Source: Pictodentalium vernedei
Lineage: Eukaryota > Mollusca > Scaphopoda > Dentaliida > Dentaliidae
Reading direction: 5' to 3'
Assembly: GCA_031216915.1 (NCBI GenBank)
Contig: CM062292.1
Span: 201,707,262 to 201,771,261, forward strand
DNA: 64,000 nucleotides
Shown: one piece after another, positions 1 to 11,525 of the stretch
Position numbering within the stretch: position 1 is the stretch's first letter
How the letters are laid out: each line of letters begins with the position of its first letter
Program-made: the position numbers and the translations under genes
The notes under the pieces: generated by a model
What the model saw: the letters and a program-made list of their open reading frames with translations, nothing else
Told to the model about the DNA's origin: nothing
Databases searched by the model: none

Positions 1-110
1 ATCTCATTAACAGCCAGACACGTCAAGTGACTTTTGTTCCTCACTGTCGTACACTCGAAAATCGAAACAGTTTCCAGAAATGGTTTCAACTAGTAAACAA
101 TGTGATTTTT

Positions 111-3100
111 AGCTTAACTTGACAAAGTCAAGATAAGCTATTGCCATCACGCGTGCGGAAGTCTGTTAGTCTGTGAGTCTGTTAGACTGTGAATCTGTTC
201 ACATTTTCCTTTAGCACAGGCTACACCACGTAGTTCTTGTCTGATCATCACGAAATGTCCTATGCAGGTTTGGGATAATGTCTAGATGAGAATGTCCCCT
301 TTTGGTCACGATCGGTTAACCGGTATGGCTGCCCGAGCCCAAAACCCAAAAACCATTAGCACAGTCTACAGGTCGTATTTATGAAGAGATTTCATTGTAA
401 CTTGGTAGGATGCCTCTGTATAATTCCTAGATGAGAACGTCCCCTTTTGGTCATGATCTGTTAACTGTGATGGCTGCCCAAGCCCGAAACCCAAAAACTT
501 TTAGCACAGTCTATAGGTCATATTTAATATGGAGGGATTTCATTGTAACTTGGTAGGATGACTCTGTATGATGTCTAGATGAAAACGTCCCCATTTGGTC
601 GCGATCTGTTAACCGTGACGACTGCCCGAGCCCAAAACCTGAAAACCTTTAGCAGAGTTTACAGGTCATATTTATGGAGAGATGTCATTGTAACTTGGTA
701 GGTTGACTTCATATGTCTAGATGAGAACGTCCCCTTTTGGACGTGATTGGACAACTGTGATGGCTACAGGGTCCCGAAGCCAGAAAACCATTAGCACAGT
801 CTACAGGTCATATTTATGAAGGAATTTTATTGTAACTTGGTAGGATGACTCCAAATAATGTCTAGATGAGAACGTCCTCTTTTGGTTGCAAGCATTCAGC
901 CGTGATGGCTGCCTGAGCCCCAAAAACCTTTAGCATAGTCTATAGGTCGTATTTATAGAAGGATTTCATTGTAACTTCCCCTTTTGGTTGCGATCATTCA
1001 GCCTTGATGGTTGCCCGAGCCCAAACACCTTTAGCATAGTCTATATGTTGTATTTATTGAAGAATTTCATTGTAACTTGTTAGGTTGACTCCATATAATG
1101 CCTAGATGATGACATCCCCCTTTGGTCATGATTGGTCAACTGTGACGGCTACAGGGGCCCGAAAACCTTGAGCACAGTGTACAGGTCATATTTATGAAGG
1201 GATTTCACTGTAACTTCGTAGGATCACTCCAGATGATGCCCAGATGAGAATGTCCCTTTTTGGTTGCGATCATTCAACCATGATGGCTGCCCAAGCCCGA
1301 AAACCTTTAGCATAGTTTACAGGTCATATTTATGAAGGGATTTCATTATAACTTGGTAGGTTGACTTCATATAATGTCTAGATGAGAACGTCCCCTTTTG
1401 GACTCGATTGGGCAACTGTGACGGCTACAGGGGCCTGAAGCCTGAAAACCTTTAGCACAGTCTACAGTCATATTTAAGAAGGGATTTCATTGTAACTTGA
1501 TAGGATGACTCCAAATAATGTCTATTTGAGAATGTCCCCTTTTGGTTGCGATCATTCAACCATGATGGTTGCCCGAGCCCGAAGCCCGAAAACCTTTAGC
1601 ACAGTCTACAGGTCATATTTCATATAATGTCTAGATGAGAACGTCCCCTTTTGGACACGATTGGGCAACTGTGACGGCATCAGGGGCCCGAAAACCTTTA
1701 GCACAGTCTACAGGTCGTATTTATGAAGGAATTTCATTGTAAATTGGTAGGATGACTCCAAATAATGTCTAGATGGGAATGTCCCCTTTTGGTTGCGATC
1801 ATTCAACCATGATGGCTGCCCGAGGCCAAAGCCCGAAAACCTTTAGCATACTCTGTAGGCCATATTTATGGAAGGATTTCATTGTAACTTGTTAGGTTGA
1901 CTCCATGATGACATCCCCTTTGGTCATGATTGGTCAACTGTGACGGCTTCAGGGGCCCGAAGCCCGAAAACCTTGAGCACAGTCTACAGGTCATATTTAT
2001 GAAGGGATTTCATTGTAACTTCGTAGGATCACTCCAGATGATGCCCAGATGATAACGTCTCCTTTTGGTCGCGATCATTCAACCATGATGGCTTCCCGAC
2101 CCCAAAATTCAAAAAAGTTTAGTACAGACTACAGGTCATATTTGTGAAGGGATTTCATTGTAACTAGGTAGGATGACTCCGTATGATGTCTAGATGAGAA
2201 CTTCCCCATTTGGTCGCGATCCGTCAACTGCCCGAGCCCAGAACCCGAAAACCTTTAGCACAGTCTACAGGTCATATTTATGGAGAGATTTCATTGTAAC
2301 TTGGTAGGTTGACTTCATATAATGTCTAGATGAGAGCGCCCCTTTTGGAGGTGATTGGGCAACTGTGACGGCTACAGAGGCCCGAAGCCCGAAAACCATT
2401 AGCACAGTCTACAGGTCATATTTATGAAGGGATTTCATTGTAACTTGGTAGGATGACTCCAAATAATGTCTAGATGAGAACAGCCCTTTTGGTTGCGATC
2501 ATTCAGCCTTGATGGCTGCCCAAGCCCCAAAACCTTTAGCATAGTCAATAGGTTGTATTTATGGAAGGATTTCATTGTACCATGTTAGGTTGACTCCATA
2601 AAATGCCTAGATGATGACATCCCCCTTTGGTCGTGATTGGTCAACTGTGACGGTTACAGGGCTCCGAAGCCCGAAAACCTTGAGCACAGTCTGCAGGTCA
2701 TATTTATGAAGGGATTTCACTGTAACTTCGTAGGATCACTCCAGATGATGCCCAGATGAGAATGTCCCTTTTTGGTTGCGATCATTCAACCATGATGGCT
2801 GCCAGAGCTCGAAGCCCAAAAACCTTTAGCATAGTTTACAGGTCATATTTATGAAGGGATTTCGTTATAACTTGGTAGGTTGACTTCATATACTGTCTAG
2901 TTGAGAACGTCCCCTTTTGGACGCGATTGGGCAACTGTGATGGCTACAGGGGCCCAATGCTCGAAAACCTTCAGCACAGTCTACATGTTGTATTTATGAA
3001 GGGATTTCATTGTAAATTGGTATGGTGACACCAAATAATGTCTAGATGAGAACGTCCCCTTTTGGTTGCGATCATTCAACCACGATGGCTGCCTGAGCAC

Positions 3101-4058
3101 GAAGCCCAAAAACCTTTAGCACAGTCTACAGGTCATATTTATGAAGGGATTTCTTAGAAACTTGGTAGGATGACTCCAAATAATGTCTAGATGGGAACTT
3201 TCCTTTTTGGTTGTGATCATTCAGCCTTGATAGCTGCCCAAGCCCAAAACCCAAAAACCTTTAGCATACTCTATAGGCCGTATTTATGGAAGGATTTCAT
3301 TGTAACTTGTTAGGTTGACTCCATATAATGCCTAGATGATGATATCCCCTTTTGGTTGTGATTGGTCAACTGTGTCGGCTTCAGGGGCCCGAAGCCCCAA
3401 AACCTTGAGCACAGTCTACAGGTCATATTTATGAAGGGATTTCATTGTAACTTTGTAGGATCACTCCAGATGATGCCCAGATGACAACGTCCCCTTTTGG
3501 TCATGATCATTCAACCATGATGGCTTCCTGAGCCCAAAAACTCTAAAAACTTTAGTACAGACTACAGGTCATATTTGTGAAGGGATTTCATTGTAACTTA
3601 GTAGAATGACTCAGTATAATGTCGTGATGAGGATGTGCCCTTTTAGTTGCAATTGGTCAGACGTCATGGCTTCACAGGCCTGAAGCCTGAAAACCTTTAG
3701 CACAGTCTTCAGGCCATATTTATAAAGGGATTTCAATGTAACTTGATAGGATGACTCGTTTTGGAATACATGTAATTTGACTGTATCTTGGTAACTTTTG
3801 TTGACATACGTTAACTGTGAGGGCCACATACATTAACTGTGAGGTCCACATTAACCCACCCTTCAGCTCTTTAGTACAATGTACACCTCATGTTATTTTT
3901 ATTAAAAACATAGTATACAGGGAACAGAAATTAACATATTCCCAATTATCACAATTCTTGTCTTATTTCATAATCCTTTCATAAACATTGAACATTATCC
4001 TTTTCATCAAACACAACACACAGACAAGTTAAGCTACAGTGTCATTGACATTTTCATT
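111..4058 (+). mobile_element. HINE/pearl-like element 1 with a ~145-bp tandem core
   Basis: The 5' end is a hairpin (AGCTTAACTTGAC, AAA, then GTCAAGATAAGCT), followed by a short GTCTGTTAGTCTGTGAG-type microsatellite. The core, roughly 270-3770, is about 24 degenerate units of ~145 bp, each containing a GTCTAGATGAGAACGTCCCC block and a CAGGTCATATTTATGAAGG block. The 3' end repeats the hairpin arm (CAAGTTAAGCTACAG) and finishes with the small hairpin GTGTCATTGACA and TTTTCATT. Element 10 at 37518 is a close relative with about 11 units. It lies upstream of the first visible UGP2 exon and encodes nothing. The Helentron-type assignment is by architecture only. Confidence 0.72.
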
Positions 4059-4409
4059 ATTTAAATTATTAAATATGTAAAATGTTCAGCAAAGTTAGTC
4101 CCAGAAAAACAAGCAACTGTATATAGTAAGTAAGTCTGCAGACATTTTAAGCCTTTATTCTTGACTTAAAAGTCAGAAATATCAGGTCTGTTTTTAAGTT
4201 TTCTAACTTTGTTGCAATTGAAAGAGTACTGGTGCCGATCATGTGATAATCATGTGACAGAAGTTTGTTTGAGAACAGACGATAATATCATCTGCCAAAA
4301 TTGAAAACGTTAAAAATGTCTTAATCAAGCAAATTGAATGAAGACCAATTGGCTGTTTGTAGCTGCCCTGTAAGGTACAGGGTCAAAACTTTTGTCAGAA
4401 TCGCAGTGG
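4059..4409. other. Unannotated AT-rich spacer
   Basis: No coding, RNA or repeat signal recognised. It lies between element 1 and the foldback repeat that follows. Confidence 0.5.
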
Positions 4410-4606
4410 TAATAATAGTAATAACATGACTTTGTCGGGCCTTGTGGTTTATTAACGGCCCAACAGGTGTGAATAACAGCCCGACAGCTTATTAACAGCC
4501 ATTGACTTCGTCTCAAGTCTTTTATATGCTGTCGGGCTGTTATTCACACCTGTTGGGCTGTTAATAAACTACAATGCCCTCCAAAGTCATGTTATTGCTA
4601 TATTAA
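4410..4606. repeat. Foldback inverted repeat
   Basis: Two arms of about 80 bp (4410-4492 and 4530-4606) are near-perfect reverse complements; the left arm contains ACAGGTGTGAATAACAGCCC. They are separated by a ~37-bp loop. No tRNA promoter or coding signal was seen, so it is probably a MITE or a palindromic duplication. The flanks show no clear target-site duplication. Confidence 0.75.
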
Positions 4607-4742
4607 TACTCTGCACTCTCATGCCAAAAAGGTTTTCTGCAGCAAATATTTTCCTTAATGCAGTTTGATATTTAACCAAAGATACCTTGTTGAACAGATC
4701 TCGGTGAACTCTGTCAAACAAGATATAACTGGTGAAATTCAG

Positions 4743-4969
4743 TTAACCTCTTACCCAACATAATGGCAAAAATTACCATTCAATTTTCATTGTTTTTCTG
4801 GTTTTTTGTCTCAAAAAAAGCTTATGAGCCCTCATTGAAATGATCCTGTTGGGCTCATTCCAATGAGAGGTCAAAAGCTATGTTTTTGACACCAAACTGA
4901 AAAAAAATTAGTTATTCAAGAATTTTGTTTGCAAGTGTCGTCTGCTTTTTGTGTTAGGTAAAGGGTCAA
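4743..4969 (+). repeat. piggyBac-type MITE, family A
   Basis: Begins TTAA-CCTCTTACCCAACA and ends GTGTTAGGTAAAGGG-TCAA (a TTAA with one change). The centre is a foldback around CTCATTCCAATGAGAGGTC. TTAA flanks and CCCTTT-type termini are hallmarks of piggyBac-related MITEs. The same family recurs at 9574, 12700, 15203, 28470, 33816, 35404, 55584, 57725 and 60370. Confidence 0.7.
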
Positions 4970-5257
4970 ACAAGAGAAAAACAGTAATGGGAGAAAGTTC
5001 TGTTGCACTACCAGACTGCTAAATGTCAGTGAGCAAAAACTTTTATGTTAATTTAATTTTGCAATGATCAACAGCTGCAAAGTTGTGATATAAAAATATT
5101 AACACAGTTTACTGAATGTCTTAATGTTTACTTGAGAAACAGATTGCATTTTCAAAATAGTTTTATATTTGAAGTTAAAAAATTAGAAATTCTGAAAAAA
5201 ATACAAAAAGGGGTTTGGGGAAGAAAAGTGATTGTAAAAAAAATCTTTTTGAGGTGT

Positions 5258-5275
5258 GGGGGGGGGGGGGGGGGG
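5258..5275 (+). repeat. Poly(G) run of 18
   Basis: Uninterrupted G homopolymer. It creates an artefactual glycine-rich reading frame at 5132-5401 that I do not regard as a gene. Confidence 0.95.
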
Positions 5276-5675
5276 CGTGGAGGAATGGACTACATATTTC
5301 ACTTTGATTCAAAGAAAATGAATGTTTGTGGTATTTTTAGGTTCATTTGTTCCAAATATTTCAGTTGGTCAGAAAAACAAACCATGGGTTTGCTTTTCTG
5401 ACAAACTGAAGTATTCCAGACAAGTGAATCTACACATAGGCGATCGACTATTTAAAGGGTGCACTGGTTTCAGATCATAACAGTGTCAAATTCTTCACTG
5501 AATTTCACTGGTGACCTGAGAGCTTCTTGCTCTGTGCATATTTATCCAATTTGTAGGGTAGGGACTCAGTCTAGTTTGGACAATATGTGAAGTTTTAATC
5601 TTATTCATGGATTGTTGATCTAATTTCTCATCTAAATCAAGAGCATGTCAATATTTTTTTTTGTTTCCATTGCAG

Positions 5676-5783
5676 CAAGTTCGAAAAGAATTTGACAACT
5701 TTGAGCACTTGTTTTCAAGGTTTATACAAGATACTGGGGCTACAGTGGATTGGGAAAAAATTAAACTTCTTCCAGATGATGCT
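5676..5783 (+). CDS. UGP2: UGP2 internal exon a (N-terminal helical region)
   Basis: This 108-bp exon encodes 36 residues, beginning QVRKEFDNFEHLFSRF and including TVDWEKIKLLP. It resembles the segment of animal UTP-glucose-1-phosphate uridylyltransferase just before the catalytic domain (vertebrate pattern F..LF.RFLQ....VDW.KI). The enzyme makes UDP-glucose from UTP and glucose-1-phosphate in the cytosol, feeding glycogen, glycosaminoglycan and UDP-glucuronate synthesis. A pyrimidine-rich acceptor ending TTGCAG precedes it and a consensus GTAAGT donor follows; both junctions are phase 0. The next exon continues in the same frame. The first roughly 50 residues of the protein must be encoded upstream; I did not find them in 1-5675. 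Confidence 0.88.
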
Positions 5784-6097
5784 GTAAGTAGACAGTTTAA
5801 TACAAACATAGGTAAATTAAGAGCAGTTTCAAGCATTCCTTTTTAATAATGTAATGCATGCTGATTGCTTCAACAGTTAATTAATTAAGGTTATTGTATT
5901 CCATCGAGTTGCCATAAGCCATAAGATAAGCCACATCAAACATGATGCTGTGGGTATCATGTTTGATCTGCCTGACCTGATCTCATCAACAAGATGGAAT
6001 ATGACGACAGGGGTGTTGCAAAGATGACCGATTGGTGGAAATTAATCCTGATTTGTCCCGATTTTGATGACTCAAGTCATGGCTGGTCAACTATTCA

Positions 6098-6150
6098 AAC
6101 TACATCATCAAGGCATGCCATTGTTGAAGGCATGCCATGGTAATGTAGTT
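6098..6150. repeat. Short palindrome
   Basis: Arms 6098-6119 and 6129-6150 share the ACTACAT and GGCATGCC blocks in inverted order around a 9-bp loop. It is likely the core of a degenerate foldback element in UGP2 intron a. Confidence 0.55.
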
Positions 6151-6688
6151 GGGATATTGGTGTGGATTTTAGTGATCTATAGTAATTTTTTGTAGTGTTC
6201 ACTATTTGTACATTGTCGTCTGTCCAACATTCATCCATCGTCTGTGAGCATAGTATTCTTGACGTATCCTCTTAAAAAATTCCTGAACCAATTTCAGTGA
6301 AATTTAAGGTGATTGTTAGCTCACCTGAGCGAAGCTCAAGGGGAGCTTTACTGATCACTTTCCGTCTGTCGTCCATCCGTCGTCCGTCGTTAACTTTACA
6401 TTATCGACTTCTTCTCACAAACTACTCAACCAAATTGAAGCAAATCTGGTGTGCATGTTCCCTATCATATGTCAATTCAAGTTTGTTCAAATCAAGTTGA
6501 CCCGCCCCTTGGTAATGCCACGCCCAAAAAGGGAGCCTAAATCTTAAAAAATCATTTCTCATGAACCAGCAGTAGTAGAGACTTGATATTAGGTGTGCAG
6601 CTTCCTTTTGAGGTGTAGACTCAGATTTGTTCAAGAGAAGTTCTAGGGGCTATATTTGCCATCGCTATGGGAGGGGCAAGAATATTTG

Positions 6689-6712
6689 CCCCCCCCCCCC
6701 CCCCCCCCCCCC
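6689..6712 (+). repeat. Poly(C) run of 24
   Basis: Uninterrupted C homopolymer inside element 2. The corresponding position in element 13 (around 62297) reads GGCCCCGCCC, so the run probably expanded from a short C-rich stretch. Confidence 0.95.
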
Positions 6713-6887
6713 AAATTTTTATTTTCCAAACCGAGAGGCTGATTTGAACCAAATTTGACACGAGATTTTATTGGGACATGAGTAGTTAATTTATGCAAAA
6801 AAAAATGTTCCTGTCGCCCACATGGGAACCGCAGGAGCTAAAAATAGAAAAAAATTAAAATGCCCATATCTCCAAAACTACACGGCA

Positions 6888-7252
6888 GGGGAGCACGGTG
6901 GCTCAGTAGGTAGAGGTGCAGGCTGCAAGCCGAGAGGTCCTCGGTTCGAATCCCACCTGCGACAACCGTGTTGTGTCCTTGGGCAAGACACTTCATCTCC
7001 ATTGCCCGTGTGGGGGCACGATGACGCCGTGTACTAAGGCGTACTGCACGTCGATGGTACGCATGTCTTCAACCAATCTAACCCTGCCTATGCTGCAGTG
7101 CGGAGTTACGATGTTGGGGAGCTGGCAGCTGCTCGTCGTTGCTCGGTGGTTCTCTCCGGGTACTCCGGCTTCCTCCACCCGTAAAACTGTCACGGTCATG
7201 ATTAGCCATTGTGCATAAATATGTGACCTTAAACATCAATAAATAAATAAAT
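6888..7252 (+). mobile_element. tRNA-derived SINE, full length, with perfect TSD
   Basis: The head resembles a tRNA, with an A box (TGGCTCAGTAGGTAGAG) and a B box (GGTTCGAATCC) for RNA polymerase III. The body includes GGGCAAGACACTTCATC and a CTCCGGGTACTCCGGCTTCC block of the type shared between unrelated SINE families. The tail is GTGACCTTAAACATCAATAA followed by AAATAAATAA. Both flanks carry the 11-bp duplication ACTACACGGCA (6877-6887 and 7253-7263). These together show retroposition. It is not a functional tRNA gene. Related 3' portions occur at 15346, 31321 and 36038 (reverse). Confidence 0.9.
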
Positions 7253-7789
7253 ACTACACGGCACTGAGAATTCTTATTTGGTGTGAAGCTTCCTTAGGAT
7301 CAACAGAATGGAATGGTAAAAAAAAATTGCTATCGTTTTTATCATGGGGTACTTTTTGGAACTTTGACAAAATGCTGAGTCGGCATTTTTTAACACTGTG
7401 GGTAATGGGAAAAACATTTAAGACTACTGTTCTCCCAAACCACCGCTCCAAAAGCTTTCACATTTCTCATATAACATCTTTGGAAGATTGTTTCACACGT
7501 TTATTGAAATCATTTCCCTGGGTCCATATTTGGGCTCTCTATGGGAGCCCAGATGTTTAAATTAGTGCAGTATTAGGAATATTCTTTAATAATCTTCTTC
7601 TTCAGTATCCTTAGCGGGGGTGAGATTCAAGTTTGTTCAAGCCAAGTCCCTGGGTTCATATTTAGGCTGAAAATTTTGGGTCCTGGTCCGGACTTAGAAA
7701 TTTTTTACCAAAATCCGGAAATGAGTTTTTTTGTTTTTTATGCGTTTCGGTCAATTTTAAGACCAAAATCTTCTCTTTTTTTACACTGA

Positions 7790-7927
7790 AAATTTGGGGT
7801 CCGGGTGCACGTTGAAAACACTGATTGGTCTACCCCACAATATTTACTGAACAGCCATCCTATATAATGACTTTATGACGTATCATGTTCCTTACTGGAA
7901 AACGGCCACTGGGGTTCAAAGGGTTAA
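7790..7927 (+). repeat. piggyBac-type MITE, family B, right half
   Basis: Alignable with the right halves of the copies at 27320 and 56988 (shared ACAGCCATCCTA, GACGTATCATGTT and TTCAAAGGG-TTAA). The left end is missing or overwritten. A direct duplication of a GAAAATTTGGGGTCC-like segment lies just upstream (7670 and 7790). Confidence 0.6.
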
Positions 7928-8036
7928 TAAATAAAGATGTTATTACTTGGTTAGTTACAGTTTCAGACTAGTATGAAATTATCAACCAATATAAAACTAA
8001 ACAAGTAATAACCCCTGTTTAGTTTGACTTGTGCTG

Positions 8037-8096
8037 CAGTCATGATACTGCCACAGATGCTGAAAGTGACCTTAAACACCAATAAATTACTAAATA
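8037..8096 (+). repeat. SINE 3' tail fragment
   Basis: Contains GAAAGTGACCTTAAACACCA and ATAAATTACTAAATA, matching the tail of the full SINE at 6888-7252. Only the tail remains. Confidence 0.6.
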
Positions 8097-8554
8097 ATCT
8101 GCTGTTAGAGAAAAACAAATTGGAGTGATATCAGCACACAACACTGATTCTTGGAGTGGGAGCATTTCTATAATCACCAGTTTTTCAGACACTATGTTTA
8201 GACTGTTGATGAATTTGAACTCAGTCATTGGTATCCACTTAAACACAGGACACATGTTGTGCATTCTTTAAAATTTTCCCAAAATATTTTATGATGCTTT
8301 TTTTATATTCTTTATTATGTGTAATATCAGTGAGACTCAAGCATGATAGTATTAAACAACAATATTCTTTCCCAGATATCAGTTAGATTACTTTATCCCT
8401 TCTTGACAGATCTGTAGATTTGAAGCAAGCAATAATCCTCATCCCATTTTATCTGTCTGATTTGACAAAAAAGAGAGTAGTAAAATTTATCCAGACCTGT
8501 TAGACAAGAATTAAATTACACCTCTATGAGAAACTGCAAGGAGCATCCAACTGT

Positions 8555-8755
8555 TTAACCCTTAAGGTCCTAATTCTGACTTTGATCAAATTGTTTTTGC
8601 AACAGAACATGTGCTCCTTCATGCAGTCTTTGGGTTAATTCACAAGTTACATTCTAAGCACCTTAGTAGTTGTTTTTAGGCAAGTCTTGGCTGCCTATTT
8701 AGGCAGCCAAGACTTGCCAAAAAACAGCAGAAAAGTCACAGGATGTAGACTGTTA
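8555..8755 (+). repeat. piggyBac-type MITE, family D
   Basis: Starts TTAA-CCCTTAAGGTCC and is built around the palindrome GGCAAGTCTTGGCTGCCTAT/TTAGGCAGCCAAGACTTGCC at 8680-8718. The right end is degenerate (TGTTAAAG). A fuller copy is at 32349-32574. Confidence 0.6.
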
Positions 8756-9059
8756 AAGTGTAGCAAAATATGTAAAAATCTCTAGGCCTTTGAGTTTTAA
8801 AAATGGTTCAGTTTGCCATTACATGCCTATTCTTAGAAATAAATCCTGCAAGTGCCTCTATCAGTGGAGCCCCATTAAATAGGACTCCAGAACTTAATAG
8901 TTATTTATGTGAAACCATCACTGACTGGAGGTAAATTATGCTTGAATGAAAACAATTACATGAACTTCCGGTTCTTGTGCAGAGCATAATTGCAACATTG
9001 ACTCACAAGTGCAGTAGTACTATGATCACAGAACTGGTTTTGTCAATCAGATTGTGGGT

Positions 9060-9262
9060 TTCCCTTTGGGAACCCTGGGAAGTGAAGCAGTGCTTGTTTA
9101 CTTGTAAAATAGGACCCATAACCAATTCCTGGGCTGGAAGTCCTCTAAAGTGGGCAGCCTAGATATAAATGATTGGGTAAACTTGACTTCATCCCTATGT
9201 TGTGGTCATGAGACAGCCAAAGATGGTGAAAGTGATTTTAAACACCAATAAAAAAATAGATT
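9060..9262 (+). repeat. SINE-like fragment
   Basis: Shares GGAAGTCCTC, GGCAGC, AAACTTGACTT, TGTTGTGGTCAT and a final ACACCAATAAA with 32612-32768, and its tail with the SINE at 6888. No pol III boxes remain. Confidence 0.5.
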
Positions 9263-9573
9263 GTGATCAGGCTGCAAGACACTTGTACACCAGTGGGTTG
9301 AGATTTCATATTCAATAAAATGTTCGGAAATCAAGACTAAGCCACAATAAAACAAATTAAAATAGCATCTCACATTCAATGTTTTGTATTTTTCCTGTGG
9401 TTGAGATTCTAAAGTGCCATATGAGGAAAGCCAGAAAGATAATTTTGCTCTGATCATGACCCAGTCACAATTGATGAGATGATCAGAATTTTCTGTTTGC
9501 TTCTGCAATTACTATACTGTATCAAGATGATATTCCTGATAGCCATATTAGTTAGCTCAGCTACATGCACTCT
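9263..9573. other. Unannotated intron sequence
   Basis: No feature recognised; a 100-codon minus-strand frame here has no recognisable domain. Confidence 0.5.
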
Positions 9574-11525
9574 TAGCCCTTTACCTTACGAATTGGCCGC
9601 ATTCGTCCACGTAATTTTCAAGTTGAGCAGTTCAGAAAAAAATTAATTTTAAATTTAAAAAAAAACATGTCATGTGACCCCCTCATTGCAACAGACTTAT
9701 CGATCTCATTCCATTGATATGGTTTTATTAGCTCAACTTGACAAAGTCAAGCTGAGCTATTGTCATCACTTCTCATCCGTCGACGTACGTACGTCCACAA
9801 TTTCCTTTGGCACACCTCACAGGTTGCCTTTATGATCAGATCGCTTTGAAACTTGGTGTGCTTGTTTAGGGTGACCTCTACATGGGAGCTATACATTTTC
9901 TTCAATTTCCGTCAAAAAATGTTGCCACGGCCAACGTTCTTAGAACTTAGTTTAGTCAGACCTCACTATTTCCCTTTGGCACGCCCTACAGGGCACATTT
10001 ATGATCGGATTGCTTTGAAACCTGGCATGCTTGTTTGGGGTGACCTGCAAATGGGAGCTGTCGATTTTCTTCCATTTCCATCAAAAAATCTTGCCACGGC
10101 CAACGTTCTTAGAACTCAGTTTAGTCAGACCTCAATATTTCCCTTTGGTACACCCTACAGAGCACATTTATGATCGGATTGATTTGAAACCTGGCGTGCT
10201 TGTTTGGGGTGACCTCTAGATGGGAGCTATCAATTTTCTTCCATTTCCATCAAAAAATGTTTCCGCGGCCAACGTTCTTAGAACTAAGTTTTGTCAGACC
10301 TCAATATTTCCCTTTGGCACACCCTACAGGGCACATTTATGATCGGATTGCTTTGAAACCTGGCATGCTTGTTTGGGGTGACCTCTAGATGGGAGCTATT
10401 GATTTTCTTCGATTTCCATCAAAAAATGTTGCCACTTGCAATGACCTTTGATGAACTTACTAAAAACTTAGTGCAGTTAAGCATCCATATTTCCCTTTGA
10501 CACACCCTGCAGGGCACATTTATGATTGGATCGCTTGCAAACTTGGTGTGCTTGTTTTGGGGGGACAGCTATATGGGAGCTGTCGATTTTCTTCCATTTC
10601 TGTCAAACAATGTTGCCACTGACCTCTGAACTTAGTTTAGTCAGACCTCAATATTTCCCTTTAACACACCCTTCAGGGCATATTTATGATCGAATCACTT
10701 TGAAACTTGGTATGTGTGTTCAGGGTGACCTCTAGATGTGAGCTATTGCTTTTTTTCATTTCCATTAAAAAATATTGTCATTATCACCAGCCTTTGAACT
10801 TACTGCATTTGTGCAGCAACTTATCCCTTTTGCACTCTCTGCAGGGTATATTTATGAATTTTCATAAAAAAACATTGTCACAAGCAATGACCTTCTACTT
10901 AGTGTAATTGTGCATTAACATCTTCCTTTAGCATGTCTCAGAGGGCACATTATCAGGTTGTTTTGAAACTCTGTATGCTTATGCAGGGTGACAAAGATAG
11001 GAGCTATTGATTTTCTTTTCATGTCCATCTAAAACTGTTGCTGTTAGCAACAATCTTTGAATTTATTTCATTTGTGCATCAACATTCCTCTTTGACATGG
11101 CCTACAAGGCCACATTTATCATAGGATTGTTTTTGAACTTGGTGTGCTCATTAGTCAAGAACTCTAGATAAGAGCTATTGATTAGCATTCATTTCTGTGA
11201 AAAAAGTTGCCATTTACAATAACCTCTGAACATACTGCATTTGTGTATCAACATTCTTCCTTTAGCCAGTCTTACAGTTTACATTTAAAAATGCATGGAT
11301 TACTCTGACATTGTGCACACACAATGCTGTTATGTTGAAATTTCATCAAATAACATTGGTACCAATGATCTTCAATTTTGCCATTTCATTTATAACTTAC
11401 CAAGTTCAAGTTTGTCAAGTTGAGCTACAGTGTCATTGACACTTTCATTGAAAGTCTGTGAAATATTTTTTTTTTATTATTAAAAAGGAAAAGAATTTAA
11501 TATCGTGTTTTTGGTAAAGGGTTAA
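9574..11525 (+). repeat. piggyBac-type MITE, family A, split by element 3
   Basis: The left end (TTAG-CCCTTTACCTTACG) and foldback centre (CATGTGACCCCCTCATTG) run to about 9729. The right end (TTTTTGGTAAAGGG-TTAA) resumes after 11449. The HINE-like element 9730-11449 is inserted in the T-rich right arm, next to GATATGGTTTTA. Confidence 0.55.
9730..11449 (+). mobile_element. HINE/pearl-like element 3 with a ~169-bp tandem core
   Basis: The 5' hairpin is AGCTCAACTTGAC-AAA-GTCAAGCTGAGCT, then CCGTCGACGTACGTACGTCC. The core has about nine units of ~169 bp, each with a GGTGACCTCTAGATGGGAGC block and a CATTTATGATCGGATTGCTT block; the units become more divergent towards the 3' end. It ends CAAGTTGAGCTACAG plus the hairpin AGTGTCATTGACACT and TTCATT. 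Termini match elements 1, 8 and 10, while the cores differ. In-frame stretches through several units give spurious 60-100 residue frames. Confidence 0.75.

Larger units (their letters stand above)
6318..7672 (+). mobile_element. HINE/pearl-like element 2, interrupted by a SINE
   Basis: Starts with the hairpin AGCTCACCTGAGC...GCTCAAGGGGAGCT and a GTCYGTCGTCCATCCGTC microsatellite. The body is alignable with element 13 (61944-62722): both share 'CTCATGAACCAG', 'AGCTTCCTT' and 'TATTTTC' blocks in the same order. A SINE (6888-7252) is inserted with an 11-bp target-site duplication. The 3' hairpin is not visible, so the right boundary near 7672 is approximate and the element may be truncated. Confidence 0.6.

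Noticed and set aside
111-4058. Centromeric or plain satellite DNA
   Set aside because: The array is bounded by hairpin termini shared with dispersed elements, so a mobile element is a better explanation.
5132-5401. Glycine-rich 89-codon protein
   Set aside because: Produced by the poly(G) run; no splice or homology support.
6888-6965. Functional tRNA gene
   Set aside because: The A and B boxes belong to the SINE head; no complete cloverleaf with acceptor stem is evident and the SINE has target-site duplications.
9853-10735. Overlapping 60-100 codon proteins with repeated PRPTFLELS-type peptides
   Set aside because: They are translations of the ~169-bp units of element 3.
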